Below, piece by piece: positions 41,646-53,700 of a stretch of DNA of 64,000 nucleotides (positions within the stretch are counted from its first letter, which is position 1; each line of letters begins with the position of its first letter). The DNA is from Nocardia jejuensis NBRC 103114 (GTDB lineage Bacteria; Actinomycetota; Actinomycetes; Mycobacteriales; Mycobacteriaceae). A model generated the notes under the pieces. It was not told the origin of the DNA, ran no database searches, and worked only from the letters and a program-made list of their open reading frames with translations. Made by a program: the position numbers and the translations under genes. The stretch lies in NCBI RefSeq assembly GCF_001613145.1, contig NZ_BDBU01000025.1, forward strand, positions 62,001-126,000, written 5' to 3'.

Positions 41646-42182
41646 TCAGCCGACGTCGCGGCGGAGCCAGGTGACCTCGGCGCCCTCGCCGCCGAGGCGG
41701 TAGGGCTCGAGTTCGTCGTCCCAGGCGGTGCCGAGGGCGCTGTCGATCTCGGCGGCGATGTCCTGGGCGGAGGAGCGGCCACGATCGCGGGCTTCGGCGA
41801 CGATGGCGCGCAGCCGCATCTCACCGACCATGACGTCACCGTTGGCGCTGGTGGCCCCGTGCCACAGTCCGAGGCCTGGGACGAAGCTGTATCGCTGCCC
41901 GTCGACGCCCTCGCTGGGGTCCTCGGTGATTTCGAAACACAGAATCGGCCAGTCTCGCAATGCCTTGGCTATCCGACCACCGGTACCGACCGGCCCGTAC
42001 CAATCAGTGGTGGCACGCAGGCTTCCGGCGGCCGCCGGCTGGCTGGTCCACCGCAGTTTCGAGGGGGCCTTGAGGGTGGATGTGAGCGCCCATTCGATAT
42101 GCGGGCACAGCGCGGCCGGCGATGCATGGATGTACACGACTCCAGACGTCGCCTCCGCGAACTGACTCGACACGCGCACCAC
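41646..42182 (-). CDS. DUF3145 family protein
   Basis: 178 aa from the upper of two adjacent GTG codons (42182), with GGAGG five bases before it. GVVYIHASPAALCPHIEWAL, PSKLRWTSQPAAAGSLRAT and WPILCFEITEDPSEG blocks match DUF3145, a soluble actinobacterial family of unknown function. The C-terminus (AWDDELEPYRLGGEGAEVTWLRRDVG) is also family-typical. Monocistronic. Confidence 0.88.
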   Translation of the reverse strand: MVRVSSQFAEATSGVVYIHASPAALCPHIEWALTSTLKAPSKLRWTSQPAAAGSLRATTDWYGPVGTGGRIAKALRDWPILCFEITEDPSEGVDGQRYSFVPGLGLWHGATSANGDVMVGEMRLRAIVAEARDRGRSSAQDIAAEIDSALGTAWDDELEPYRLGGEGAEVTWLRRDVG

Positions 42183-42318
42183 TGACACCTCCGGCTCGGA
42201 CGAGGGACGTCTTCCCCAACTTCCCCGCCGAGCGGCGATGCCCGAGTTTACTGGAGTGCCCGGTGTTACGAGTGTTGCTTCACGGACGTGTCGCGTTTCC
42301 ACGGAAATACGGCGCGTA

Positions 42319-43131
42319 CTAGCCAAACTCCGCGATCACGGCGTCGCTGAGCGCCGGCCACGCGATTCTGGCCCAATCTCCGAAATTTTCGTCCGCCAGC
42401 GACAGGCACGCCATACCCACCTCCGGGTCCACCCAGAGGAACGTCCCCGACTGCCCGAAGTGCCCGAACGTGCCCGGCGAATTCGAGCTGCCCGTCCAGT
42501 GCGGCAGTTTGTGATCGCGGATCTCGAATCCCAATCCCCAGTCATTGGGTCGCTGCGATCCGTAACCGGGGAGCACGCCGTTGCGATCCGGGAACTGCAC
42601 TGTGGATGCCTCGGCGACCAGCTCCGAACTCAATACCGTCGGATTCAGCAATTCACCAGCGAACCGCAGGAGATCTGCGACAGAGGACTTACCCGCGTGC
42701 CCCGCCGGCCCCTCCAGCGTTGACGAATTCATCCCCAGCGGTTCGAACACCGCCTCGTGCAGATACCGCTCGAACGCGATCCCGCTCTGCGCGGCCACGA
42801 ATTCGGCCAGCACTTCGAATCCGGCGCTCGAGTAGATTCGCCGCGCGCCGGGTTCGGCCAGCACCTCGGTGGTGTCGAAGGCCAGGCCGGAGGTGTGCGC
42901 CAGCAGATGCCGCACCGTCGACCCGGGCGGACCGGCGGGCTGATCGAGCTCGATCGCACCCTCCTGGACCGCGACCAGGACCGCGTACGCCACAAGGGGT
43001 TTGGTCACCGACGCGAGCTTGAACACGCGATCGAGGTCACCCTCGGTATCGACCACACCGCGGTCCCGGACCACGACTCCCCCGGCCGCATGTCGAACCG
43101 GCCACCGTTTGATCTGCTCCAGCGCTCGCAC
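42319..43131 (-). CDS. serine hydrolase, beta-lactamase/EstB family
   Basis: 270 aa, short for the family. Nucleophile motif SVTK (S-x-x-K, about residue 41), Tyr in YSSAGFEVL (YxN-like), and HFGQSG near the C-terminus in place of KTG. No signal peptide, so cytoplasmic. Enzymes of this type are esterases or peptidases; the natural substrate is unknown. It follows the permease on the same strand, 180 bases downstream. Confidence 0.88.
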   Translation of the reverse strand: MRALEQIKRWPVRHAAGGVVVRDRGVVDTEGDLDRVFKLASVTKPLVAYAVLVAVQEGAIELDQPAGPPGSTVRHLLAHTSGLAFDTTEVLAEPGARRIYSSAGFEVLAEFVAAQSGIAFERYLHEAVFEPLGMNSSTLEGPAGHAGKSSVADLLRFAGELLNPTVLSSELVAEASTVQFPDRNGVLPGYGSQRPNDWGLGFEIRDHKLPHWTGSSNSPGTFGHFGQSGTFLWVDPEVGMACLSLADENFGDWARIAWPALSDAVIAEFG

Positions 43132-43311
43132 ACCTCGAGCCTACGAGTCGATCCCGAGTCCCGCGTTCGGGGGCCACGGCGCGCCCGTCGACGACCTAGG
43201 TTCCGACCGGCCGAGCGCCATCGACCGTGACTCCCGAGTGCCGCCGACCCTGCCGATGTGCTCGCCCGCGCATTCCGAGCCCGAGGGTACGTTCGCCGCG
43301 GCGCGGTCGGG

Positions 43312-44751
43312 CTACGAATCCGAGTCCGGCGCACCACTTTCACCGGATGTCACACGGTTCAGCGCCGAGCGGCGACGCCCATACCCGAAATAGACCACCA
43401 GCCCGACCGCCGACCACAGCGCGAACGCCAGCCAGGTGACACCGGGCAGATGAGCCAGCAGGTACACACACATTCCGACGCCCAGCACCGGCACCAGCGG
43501 CACCAGCGTCCGGAAGGTGCGCGGCAGATCGGGTTTGGTCCGGCGCAGCACCAGCACGCCGACATTCACCAGCCCGAACGACACCAGCGTGCCGATATTG
43601 GTGGCGTTCACCAGTTCTCCGAGCGGGATCAGCGCCGAGAGCACCGCCACCACGCCGCCGACCACGAGGATATTGGTGGTCGGCACCTGCTTGGCGCCCA
43701 CGCGCGAGAGCACCCTCGGCATCAGCCCGTCCCGGGACATGGACACCAGGATTCGGGTCTGCCCGTACAGCACGGTCAGCACCACCGACGCGATCGCGAC
43801 CACCGCTCCGGCGGCGAGAATGGTTGCGGGCCAACTCTTTCCGGTCACCTGCTCCAGCACGGTCGCCAGTGACGCCCCGGACCCGCCGACGCCGTCGATT
43901 CCGGACGCGCCGACCGCGGTCAGGGCGACGAGCACGTACATCAGGGTGACGATGCCGAGCGAGATGATGATGGCGCGGGGCAGATCCCGCTGCGGGTTCC
44001 GGGCCTCCTCACCGGCGGTGGACGCCGCGTCGAAGCCGATGAACGAGAAGAACACCATCGACGCCGCCGAGGTGATGCCCGCGACCCCGGCCGGCGCGAA
44101 CGGATGCAGATTGCCCGAATCGAACGCGGTGACCGCCACGATCACGAAGAACACCAGCACCGCGATCTTGATCATGGTGGTGATCGTGGTGACCCGCGCG
44201 CTCTCGCGCACGCCTTCCAGCAGCACCGCCGTGGCGATCAGAACCACCACCGCCGCAGGCAGATTGACGACTCCGCCCTCGCTGGGCGCCGAGGACAGCG
44301 CATCCGGGATCCGCCAGCCGACCGTCGAGCCGAGGAATTCGTTCAGGTACGCACCCCATCCCACCGCGACCGCCGCGACGGAGACCCCGTACTCCAGCAG
44401 CAGGCACCATCCGCACACCCAGGCGACGATCTCGCCGAGCGTGGCATAGGTATAGGAGTAGGCCGATCCGGACACCGGCACCGCGCCCGCGAGCTCCGCG
44501 TACGAGAGCGCCGAGAACAACGCGGCCAGCGCCGCGACCACGAACGAGATGACCACGGCCGGACCCGCCAGCGGCGCGGCCTCGCCCAGCACCACGAAGA
44601 TCCCGGTGCCCAGCGTCGCGCCGACCGACAGCGCGATCAGCGACACCAGCCCCATGCTCCGCCGCAGCGCGGTGTGTTCACCGTCCGCGGCGATCTGTTC
44701 GACGGGTTTGGTTCGCAGCAACGAACCGGTAATCCGAGCTAGTCCAGGCAC
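43312..44751 (-). CDS. APC superfamily amino acid permease
   Basis: 479 aa with 12 or more hydrophobic spans. GATLGTGIFVVLGEAAPLAGPAV (first helix signature), FIGFDAASTAGEEARNPQRDLPRAI (conserved EEARNP loop) and MSRDGLMPRVLSRVG mark a cationic/neutral amino acid transporter of the CAT/APC group, working by proton-coupled or exchange transport at the inner membrane. Substrate not determinable. Starts with ATG at 44751; no clear operon partner. Confidence 0.92.
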   Translation of the reverse strand: MPGLARITGSLLRTKPVEQIAADGEHTALRRSMGLVSLIALSVGATLGTGIFVVLGEAAPLAGPAVVISFVVAALAALFSALSYAELAGAVPVSGSAYSYTYATLGEIVAWVCGWCLLLEYGVSVAAVAVGWGAYLNEFLGSTVGWRIPDALSSAPSEGGVVNLPAAVVVLIATAVLLEGVRESARVTTITTMIKIAVLVFFVIVAVTAFDSGNLHPFAPAGVAGITSAASMVFFSFIGFDAASTAGEEARNPQRDLPRAIIISLGIVTLMYVLVALTAVGASGIDGVGGSGASLATVLEQVTGKSWPATILAAGAVVAIASVVLTVLYGQTRILVSMSRDGLMPRVLSRVGAKQVPTTNILVVGGVVAVLSALIPLGELVNATNIGTLVSFGLVNVGVLVLRRTKPDLPRTFRTLVPLVPVLGVGMCVYLLAHLPGVTWLAFALWSAVGLVVYFGYGRRRSALNRVTSGESGAPDSDS

Positions 44752-45314
44752 GTCCGGCCACGCTACCTGGTTTCGAGTCGCCGACAGGCCAAGGGGTCTC
44801 GTGTCGAAAACCTCATAGCCCCAAGTCAGCTACCTGGCCGCACGCCGGACCGGACCATCGATCACCGGGGATCCGACGGTTCGCGTGATCGGCTGAGCGG
44901 CACCGTCTCACCGGGCCGAAAGTCATCCCGGCAACAACGAGCGCACCTCGATACTCCGGCCACCGTGCCGCACTGCCGATGCGATGGCACGATCATCGCC
45001 TCGCCGCCTCGCCACCGACCGGTCATGGCAATTCCGCTCTGTTCGGCGTCTCCGCAAGTCGGCCGTGGCGTACTCGACCTCCGGGCAGGTTTGTCGCGCG
45101 GCATGCGTGCGGGCCGCGTCGTCGTACCGCTTCCGGACTCACAGCCCGGTCCGATGTCGTTGTTGTAGCCGGGCAGTCCGTCGGTGCTCGTTCCCACTCG
45201 GCATCGATGGCATGCACCCGGGATCAGTCGCTGAGCCCTCCCGATGTGGAAGTGGGCGATTTTGGCGGATTGGGGCGATCGCCGGGATCGGGGCCGCGGT
45301 TACGATCGGGCACT
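44752..45314. other. 563-base divergent intergenic region without a supported gene
   Basis: Frames of 60-110 codons here are Arg/Pro-rich, overlap in several frames and lack an RBS. A TACGAT -10-like element at 45301-45306 lies eight bases before the next gene. No repeats or RNA genes seen. Confidence 0.5.
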
Positions 45315-46505
45315 ATGAGCGAGCGGGTGACGGTCCACGGTGAGGTGGACAGCGGGTTCGGTCCGGTAGCCGACGCATTCCGGCGGAACTTCGCCGAGCA
45401 CGGCGAGATCGGCGCCGCGGTCTCCGTCTACGCCGGGGACAAGCCGGTGGTCGACCTGTGGGCCGGGCACCGCGATCGCACGCGCACCAAGTCGTGGGAG
45501 CGCGACACCATGGCCCCGGTGTGGTCCTCCACCAAGGGCATGGCCGCGTTCGTGGTGGCGTCCGCGGTCTCACGGGGCCTGCTGGACTACGAGGCCCCGG
45601 TCGCGAAGTACTGGCCCGAATTCGCCGCCAACGGCAAGGACTCGATCACCGTCCGGCAGCTGCTGGACCATCAGGCGGGGCTGGCGGCCCTGGACCGCAC
45701 GGTCCGGCTCACCGATATGACCGACCCGGATGCCCTCGCGGTCGTGCTGGCCGCGCAGAAACCGTTGTGGAAGCCGGGAACTCGGCACGGCTATCACCCG
45801 ATCACCGCAGGGCTGTATCAGGGCGAGTTGATCCGCCGCGTCGATCCGGCGCACCGCACGCTGGGCCGGGTGTTCGCCGAGGACTTCGCCGCGCCGCTGA
45901 GGCTCGACTTCTACATCGGCCTGCCGGAGGACGTGTCGATGGATCGCGTCGCCACGCTGTCCGCGACGCAGGGCCTGGATGTGCTGCGCTACGAGCGGGA
46001 TCTGCCGCTGCGCATCGGTGTTCAGCTGTACGCCAAGCGCGGGCTCTCCTTCCGTGCCCTGAACAGTCCGCAGGTCGGCGCGCCCGCACGGGGCGCGCGA
46101 CGGGAATTCCTGTCGGTGGAGAGCCCGGCCGCCGGTGGTGTGGGCACGGCCCGCTCGCTGGCACGGGTGTACGGCGCGGCCGCGGGCGGCACCGGTGAGC
46201 TGCCGATCGATCCGGATCTGCTGGCCCGCTTGGCATCCGCGAAGGTCGCCGACGACGTGCCCGCGGAGGACCTGGTGCTGCTGACGCCCAGCCGATACCA
46301 CCTCGGCTTCCGCAAATCGCGCGGCAGCTTCCGATTCGGCAGCGATTCGCGCGCCTACGGCACCACCGGCTACGGCGGCTCCTTCGGATTCGCCGATCCC
46401 ACAACGGGTCTCGGCTTCGGCTACAACATGAACCGGCTCGGCATGGCGGTCCTGGACGACGTGCGCTCCCGCAATCTGCGCAACGCCCTGCTGCGCTGCG
46501 GCTGA
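45315..46505 (+). CDS. serine hydrolase, beta-lactamase family (EstB-like)
   Basis: 396 aa from the ATG at 45315, probably leaderless behind TACGAT. Nucleophile motif SSTK (VWSSTKGMAAF, about residue 76), Tyr in GTRHGYHPITAG, and GGTGxxG-like GYGGSFGFADP near the C-terminus replace the KTG box. No signal peptide. EstB-type esterases of this layout in mycolata (LipE/LipD-like) hydrolyse short-chain esters. Monocistronic. Confidence 0.88.
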   Translation: MSERVTVHGEVDSGFGPVADAFRRNFAEHGEIGAAVSVYAGDKPVVDLWAGHRDRTRTKSWERDTMAPVWSSTKGMAAFVVASAVSRGLLDYEAPVAKYWPEFAANGKDSITVRQLLDHQAGLAALDRTVRLTDMTDPDALAVVLAAQKPLWKPGTRHGYHPITAGLYQGELIRRVDPAHRTLGRVFAEDFAAPLRLDFYIGLPEDVSMDRVATLSATQGLDVLRYERDLPLRIGVQLYAKRGLSFRALNSPQVGAPARGARREFLSVESPAAGGVGTARSLARVYGAAAGGTGELPIDPDLLARLASAKVADDVPAEDLVLLTPSRYHLGFRKSRGSFRFGSDSRAYGTTGYGGSFGFADPTTGLGFGYNMNRLGMAVLDDVRSRNLRNALLRCG

Positions 46506-46635
46506 TCCCCGCCGCGCGTGAACGCGACTGCGGCAGAGTAGGACCGACGACCTTCGCGTCGACGACAGTTCACGCGACGAAGCGGGCACTTCGCGGATGC
46601 AGGCGAGACCGCGCCGGTGTCCACCGGCGCCGAAG

Positions 46636-47214
46636 CTAGCCGCGCTCCACGTCGTGCACGTGATGGACGAGGTCGTGGGCGAAGTACTTGGCCAGGGTCT
46701 CGACCGTGAACCGCGAACCGTTGCTGCGGCGCGCGATCAGCCCGAGCTCGGCCGGTGGAACGGATTCGAAAGCGCGAGCGGCGGTTTCGGCGACGGAGGT
46801 CAGCTGCTCGGCGACCGCCTCCGGCCGCTGCGCGCGATAGTTCTCCGCCACGGCGGTGATGTCCTGATCCCAATCGGCGAACATCGGAACGCCCGCCTCG
46901 ACGATGACGTCGGGGTCGTAGCCGCCGATCACCGGGCCCGGCCGCGCGGAGGCGGTGCGGGCGATGTCGAGGCGGTGCTCGAAGATTCGGCACACATCCC
47001 GCACGTGGGCGGCGTATTCGAGGTCGGACCAGGTCGAATCGTCCGGGCGCACACCGGCATCCGGGCGGTCGAGCACAGCGTTCAGGCGGGCGGCGCTGTC
47101 GCGGATCATGCCCGGGACCGCCGCGTAGGCGGTGGTCCCGGGGTCGAATCCGCAGTCGGGGCAGGCGCGTTCGAGGACCCAGGTCCAGTCCTTGGCATCG
47201 GGAACGATCGGCAT
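46636..47214 (-). CDS. DinB-like four-helix protein
   Basis: 192 aa from the ATG at 47214, likely leaderless (TAGGTT seven bases upstream). LERACPDCGFDP at residues about 13-24, then WSDLEYAAHVRDVCRIFEHRL and YFAHDLVHHVHDV carry the three His typical of metal-binding DinB/maleylpyruvate-isomerase-type proteins, which often use mycothiol or bacillithiol. Role uncertain. Confidence 0.85.
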   Translation of the reverse strand: MPIVPDAKDWTWVLERACPDCGFDPGTTAYAAVPGMIRDSAARLNAVLDRPDAGVRPDDSTWSDLEYAAHVRDVCRIFEHRLDIARTASARPGPVIGGYDPDVIVEAGVPMFADWDQDITAVAENYRAQRPEAVAEQLTSVAETAARAFESVPPAELGLIARRSNGSRFTVETLAKYFAHDLVHHVHDVERG

Positions 47215-47292
47215 GACCGATAACCTATCGTGGCAGTAAAGTTTCGGCCACCAATATCCCGCCACGCCGCATCGAGATCGCGACAGATTCGC

Positions 47293-48348
47293 TCACTCCG
47301 CGATGCGCCGCGCCTTCTCGAACAGTTCGAGGGTGATCGCGTGCAGGAAGTCACCGACCTGCTTGGGCGCCTTGCCCGCACACGCGCGCGCGTACGTGCC
47401 CTCCAGCACGATGCCGAGCTTGAAGCAGGCGAGCACCGTGTACCACGGCACATTGCCGAGATCGCGATCGGAGAACTTGCCGTAGTGGGCCACCATCTCC
47501 TCGACGGTCGGCAGCCCGCCGACCGCGCCGAGACTGCCGATCAGCGCGGCGCCGGTGGTGCCGGGCTCGGGGCGGGTCGCGATCTGCCAGCCCAGGTCCA
47601 GCAGCGGGTCACCGATCGTGGACATCTCCCAGTCGACCAGCGCCACCACCTGCGGACCGTCGTAGGAGAACATGATGTTCGCGAGGTGGCAATCCCCGTG
47701 CAAGATGCCGGGCTTCCACTCGCTGGGCCGATTGCGATCGAGCCAGTCCCCGACCGCCTCGACGCCGGGGATCTGCGGTCCGGTGTAGCCCTCGTTGGCG
47801 CTGTAGGACTCGAGTTCCTTGAGCCAGCGCGGCACCTGACGCTCCAGGAAACCCTCGGGCTTGCCGTAGTCGGCCAGACCGAGCGCCTCGTGGTCCAGCG
47901 AGCCGAGCCGCGCGATGGCCTCGACCGCGGACAGGCCCATCTGCCGCCGGATCTCGGCATCGTTCGCGTGGAGTTCGGGCAGTTCGTTCTGCGGGTTGAA
48001 CCCGTCGATGGGCTCCATCAGATAGAAGTACGCACCGATGAGCGATTCGTCCGCACCCGCGGCGATCACCCGGGGCGCGCGCACGCCGGTGCCGTCGAGC
48101 GCGCCGAGAATGCGGGATTCGCGGCGGATGACATTGTTGCTGGCGGCACGCAGGTGCTTGGGTCCGCGCCGCAGCACGTAGGCGCGGCCGCCGCGTTCGA
48201 AGCGCAGCATGATGTTCTGCGTTCCGCCGCCGAGCGGCCGCACCTTCTCGAACTCGCCGCCGGGCAAGCCCTGCTCATCCATCCATTTACCGACGATCTC
48301 GAAATCGACGACGTCACGATCCACTTCGACCGGCTGCGCTACAGACAT
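47293..48348 (-). CDS. aminoglycoside-phosphotransferase-fold kinase
   Basis: 351 aa from the ATG at 48348 (ATG at 48357 possible). N-lobe GGGTQNIMLRFERGGRAYVLRR supplies the nucleotide-binding loop and Lys/Arg. Catalytic loop HGDCHLANIM, metal-binding VDWEMSTIGDPLLDLGW. This is the APH/choline-kinase group often called acyl-CoA dehydrogenase-related phosphotransferase; it may phosphorylate hydroxyacyl substrates rather than antibiotics. Divergent from pabAB. Confidence 0.9.
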   Translation of the reverse strand: MSVAQPVEVDRDVVDFEIVGKWMDEQGLPGGEFEKVRPLGGGTQNIMLRFERGGRAYVLRRGPKHLRAASNNVIRRESRILGALDGTGVRAPRVIAAGADESLIGAYFYLMEPIDGFNPQNELPELHANDAEIRRQMGLSAVEAIARLGSLDHEALGLADYGKPEGFLERQVPRWLKELESYSANEGYTGPQIPGVEAVGDWLDRNRPSEWKPGILHGDCHLANIMFSYDGPQVVALVDWEMSTIGDPLLDLGWQIATRPEPGTTGAALIGSLGAVGGLPTVEEMVAHYGKFSDRDLGNVPWYTVLACFKLGIVLEGTYARACAGKAPKQVGDFLHAITLELFEKARRIAE

Positions 48349-48472
48349 GCTCCACATTGTGCCGTACGCCACCGGACAAACTGAAGGCATCCGCCAGCAG
48401 TAGTGGTGGCCGCCTCGTTCGCGCAGGTCGAAGCACGGTGAGCCGGGAGTGCTGGCGTAAAGTTCGCGCCAA

Positions 48473-50938
<2,466 letters not shown>

Positions 50939-51066
50939 CTCGCGAGGGCTTCCGGGTTGCTCGCGCTCCGCGATTACTCGTCGGCGGGCAACGCAGGGCG
51001 AGCGCTCCGCGGCGAGCGTGAAGGATCCGCCCCGCCGCATGCGGTCCCTGATCGCCTGTGCCGGAA

Positions 51067-51600
51067 CTATTTCCGACGGCCGCGAGTGGGTTTCGGTGCG
51101 GGCTCCGGCGCGGGAGGCGTCTGGTCGCGCCCGGTGAGACGGCCCAGCAGGGAGACGCCGGGGAGCTTCTCCAGACGGCCGAAGAGTTCCTCGGCCATGG
51201 TGGTCGCGGATTCGAGCCGGGTCAGCAGGCGGTCGTAGGCGACGAAGGCGGGTTCGGCGAGAGCGAGGGTGCGGTCCAGGCGGTCGATGGTGGAGTTGAG
51301 GCGTTCGACGGCGCTGGTGAGGTTCTCGATGAGGTCCGGGAGCTGGGCGGCGAGCTGGATGGAGGCCGGTGGCAGCCGGACCGCGGTGTCGAAGGCGGTG
51401 CTCGCGGTGAACTGTGCCGAATCCAGGGCCTGTCCGGCCACGTTCTGGGCCGAGCCCAGCGCCACTCCGGCGGCGGTCTGGGCGGCGTCGACGGCGGCCT
51501 GTGCGGCGGCGAGGATATCGCCGGCGGTGGGGACGCGCGGCGGTTGTGCCTTCGCGCGCGGGGTGGTGGGCTTGCGCTCGGGACCCTTCGGAGTGGTCAT
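51067..51600 (-). CDS. helical Ala-rich protein of unknown function
   Basis: 177 aa from the ATG at 51600. A basic/Pro-rich N-terminus (residues 1-25) precedes long amphipathic, heptad-like helices (DILAAAQAAVDAAQTAAGVALGSAQ..., then LIENLTSAVERLNSTIDRLDRTLALAE), and a Pro/Arg tail. It resembles apolipoprotein- or phasin-like helical proteins of mycolata. No signal peptide. May bind lipid or the envelope; function unknown. Confidence 0.7.
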   Translation of the reverse strand: MTTPKGPERKPTTPRAKAQPPRVPTAGDILAAAQAAVDAAQTAAGVALGSAQNVAGQALDSAQFTASTAFDTAVRLPPASIQLAAQLPDLIENLTSAVERLNSTIDRLDRTLALAEPAFVAYDRLLTRLESATTMAEELFGRLEKLPGVSLLGRLTGRDQTPPAPEPAPKPTRGRRK

Positions 51601-51922
51601 ACGTCCACTGTGCCGCAGCGGCTGCCTCGCGCAAGTCGAACAGCGGTCCCGCCATGCCGATTCGGAATCGAACCGAGTCCTGCCACAGGCCGAATCTCGC
51701 ACACGGTGTGCGCCCGAGCGGATCTGTCGCCGACGCGGCCAGTCCGGCCCGGGCCTGATGGTCGCCGGGTCCCGGTCGCGCGCACCGCACCGGGTCACCG
51801 CTCGGGCGAGCTCACCGATCCGGCCGACGCCGACGTACGCGGGCCGGTCGGATCCGTGATCGGACCGGGTGGTTTCGCAGGTGGTAAAGGGTGTCGGAGC
51901 CGCGTGGCATAGTTCGATCACG
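51601..51922. other. divergent intergenic region without a supported gene
   Basis: No convincing frame. CATAGT at 51908-51913, nine bases before the next ATG, looks like a -10 of a leaderless promoter. Confidence 0.4.
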
Positions 51923-53563
51923 ATGAAACTCACCAAGGGTGGCCATGCGCCGGTTCCGACATCGCTTCTGACGGTTGTCCTTTCGTGGCAGTCCGACGAC
52001 GCGGTGGACGCGCATGCGCTGCTGCTGTCGGAATCGGGGCGGGTGCGCTCGGACCGGGATTTCGTGTTCTTCAACGCGCCCCGGCATGTGTCGCAGGCGG
52101 TGACGCTGGATCAGGAGCCCGCGCCGGGCACCGCGCGGTTGTCGGTCTCGCTGCCGCGCACCGAATCCGAGGTGTCACGGATCGTCATCACCGGATCGGT
52201 GGACGGCGGCGCGTTCACGGACGTCCCCGGGCTGGTGCTGACGGTGTTCGACGACAATCGCCCCGTCGCGTGGTTCGAGGTCGCCGACTCGGACTCTGTG
52301 CAGGCCATGATGTTCGGCGAGTTCTACCGCCGCGACGGGCAGTGGCGGTTCCGCGCGGTCGCCCAGGGCTGGGCGAGCGGGCTGGCGGGGATCGTCACGG
52401 AATTCGGCGTCCAGGTGGACGAGCCGGGCCGCGGTCGAGGAGCCCCGGACGGGTCCTCGCTCGAACGTCGCACGCCCGCGGCCCCGCCGGTGTTGCCGCC
52501 GAATCCCGAGCGGGCCGACTGGCATCCGGATCCGCGGCATCCCGGCGCACTGCGCTGGTGGGACGGTTCGGAGTGGACCGATTCCACCCGCGCGGCACCC
52601 TCGGCCGATGCCCGGCACTGCCCGCGCTGCGGCCGCCCGCGACGCTGGCGGGTGTTCGGCCGCCCCGCGCCGTGCCGGGAGTGTTCGGAGCAGATCGAGG
52701 AATACCTGCGCGGCTGGCGCGGTCGCGCCGAGCGGGTGTTGCGTACGGTCGGACCGCGCGGCCCCGATTGGGACATGCTCTGGACCGCCCTGCGGTTCCA
52801 GCGCATCGATCGGGCCGCCGGGCTGGAGGTGCTGCGACCGGTCGCGCACGACCACGTCGAGCGCGCGGTGGCCTTCTCCTTCGCCGACGGCATCGTCGAG
52901 CAAACGGAGATGGACGCGTTCGACCACGCGGTCGCGGAGCTGGCGCTGACCGGCCCGCTCATCGAGGATCTGCGTCGCCGAATGCAGCGCGGCCGCATGC
53001 TGACTCGGCTGCGATCCGGTGAGCTGCCGGTCATGCGGGCACCGGGCCTGCACCTGGATCCGGAGGAGCAGGTGCACCTGGATGTGCGCGCGATCCATAT
53101 CCGGCAGCTGGCGCGCGGCCCCAAGCTCACCGAGGGCCGACTCATCTGCAGCAACAAGAAGCTGCGCTTCACCGGCGTGGATACCGGCACGGAAATGCCC
53201 TGGGCCCGAGTGATTTCGGTGACCTCGGAGAGTGGACGTGTCGCGGTGGCCGCGACCTCGGCGCGCGGTGGCGCGATATTCGAGGTGGCCGATCCGGATC
53301 AGGTGGCGGCCGCGATGGAGGGCGCGCTGCGGGTGGCCAAACGCCTGGCCCTGGTCCCCGGTCGCCGCGACACCCGCACCATCCCGCAGGAGGTCAAGGC
53401 CCAGGTCTGGCTGCGCGACGGCGGCAAATGCGTCGAATGCGGCGACAGTCACTATCTGGAATTCGACCATGTCATCCCGATCAGCAGGGGCGGTGCGACC
53501 AGCGCCGCGAACCTGCAGATCCTGTGCCGCGGTTGCAATCGCGAGAAGGGCGCGCGCATCTGA
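51923..53563 (+). CDS. TerD-DUF2510-HNH nuclease fusion protein
   Basis: 546 aa from the ATG at 51923. Residues 1-168: TerD-type beta sandwich (MKLTKGGHAPVP, RIVITGSVDGGAF, AWFEVADSDSVQAMMFGEFYRRDGQWRFRAVAQGW). About 195-222: DUF2510 WWDGSEWT motif. About 228-255: CPRCG/CREC zinc ribbon. About 265-350: helical, TerB-like. About 370-460: a PH/GRAM-like beta domain. About 480-546: HNH endonuclease (CVECG...LEFDHVIPISRGG...NLQILCRGCNREKG), with all metal and catalytic residues. TerD proteins bind calcium and act in phage/stress resistance. The fusion suggests stress- or phage-triggered DNA cleavage. Monocistronic. Confidence 0.85.
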   Translation: MKLTKGGHAPVPTSLLTVVLSWQSDDAVDAHALLLSESGRVRSDRDFVFFNAPRHVSQAVTLDQEPAPGTARLSVSLPRTESEVSRIVITGSVDGGAFTDVPGLVLTVFDDNRPVAWFEVADSDSVQAMMFGEFYRRDGQWRFRAVAQGWASGLAGIVTEFGVQVDEPGRGRGAPDGSSLERRTPAAPPVLPPNPERADWHPDPRHPGALRWWDGSEWTDSTRAAPSADARHCPRCGRPRRWRVFGRPAPCRECSEQIEEYLRGWRGRAERVLRTVGPRGPDWDMLWTALRFQRIDRAAGLEVLRPVAHDHVERAVAFSFADGIVEQTEMDAFDHAVAELALTGPLIEDLRRRMQRGRMLTRLRSGELPVMRAPGLHLDPEEQVHLDVRAIHIRQLARGPKLTEGRLICSNKKLRFTGVDTGTEMPWARVISVTSESGRVAVAATSARGGAIFEVADPDQVAAAMEGALRVAKRLALVPGRRDTRTIPQEVKAQVWLRDGGKCVECGDSHYLEFDHVIPISRGGATSAANLQILCRGCNREKGARI

Positions 53564-53700
53564 GCGCTCGCATCCAACCGGATCGACGCGCGCTCGAACC
53601 CCGAATGTGGCCCATCCGACGTCATGCGATGAATCATGTTGAACGCCGGAGGTTGCGGTTCTAGCGTCCGAGGGAAGGTTCTTCGGGGAAGGGATTCGAG

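Noticed and set aside
44862..45197. 111-codon minus-strand frame in the divergent gap
   Set aside because: No RBS, Arg/Pro/Ser-rich, overlapped by other random frames.
46515..46576. Inverted repeat CGCGTGAAC/GTTCACGCG as terminator
   Set aside because: The loop is 44 bases and there is no T-rich tail; weak as a terminator.
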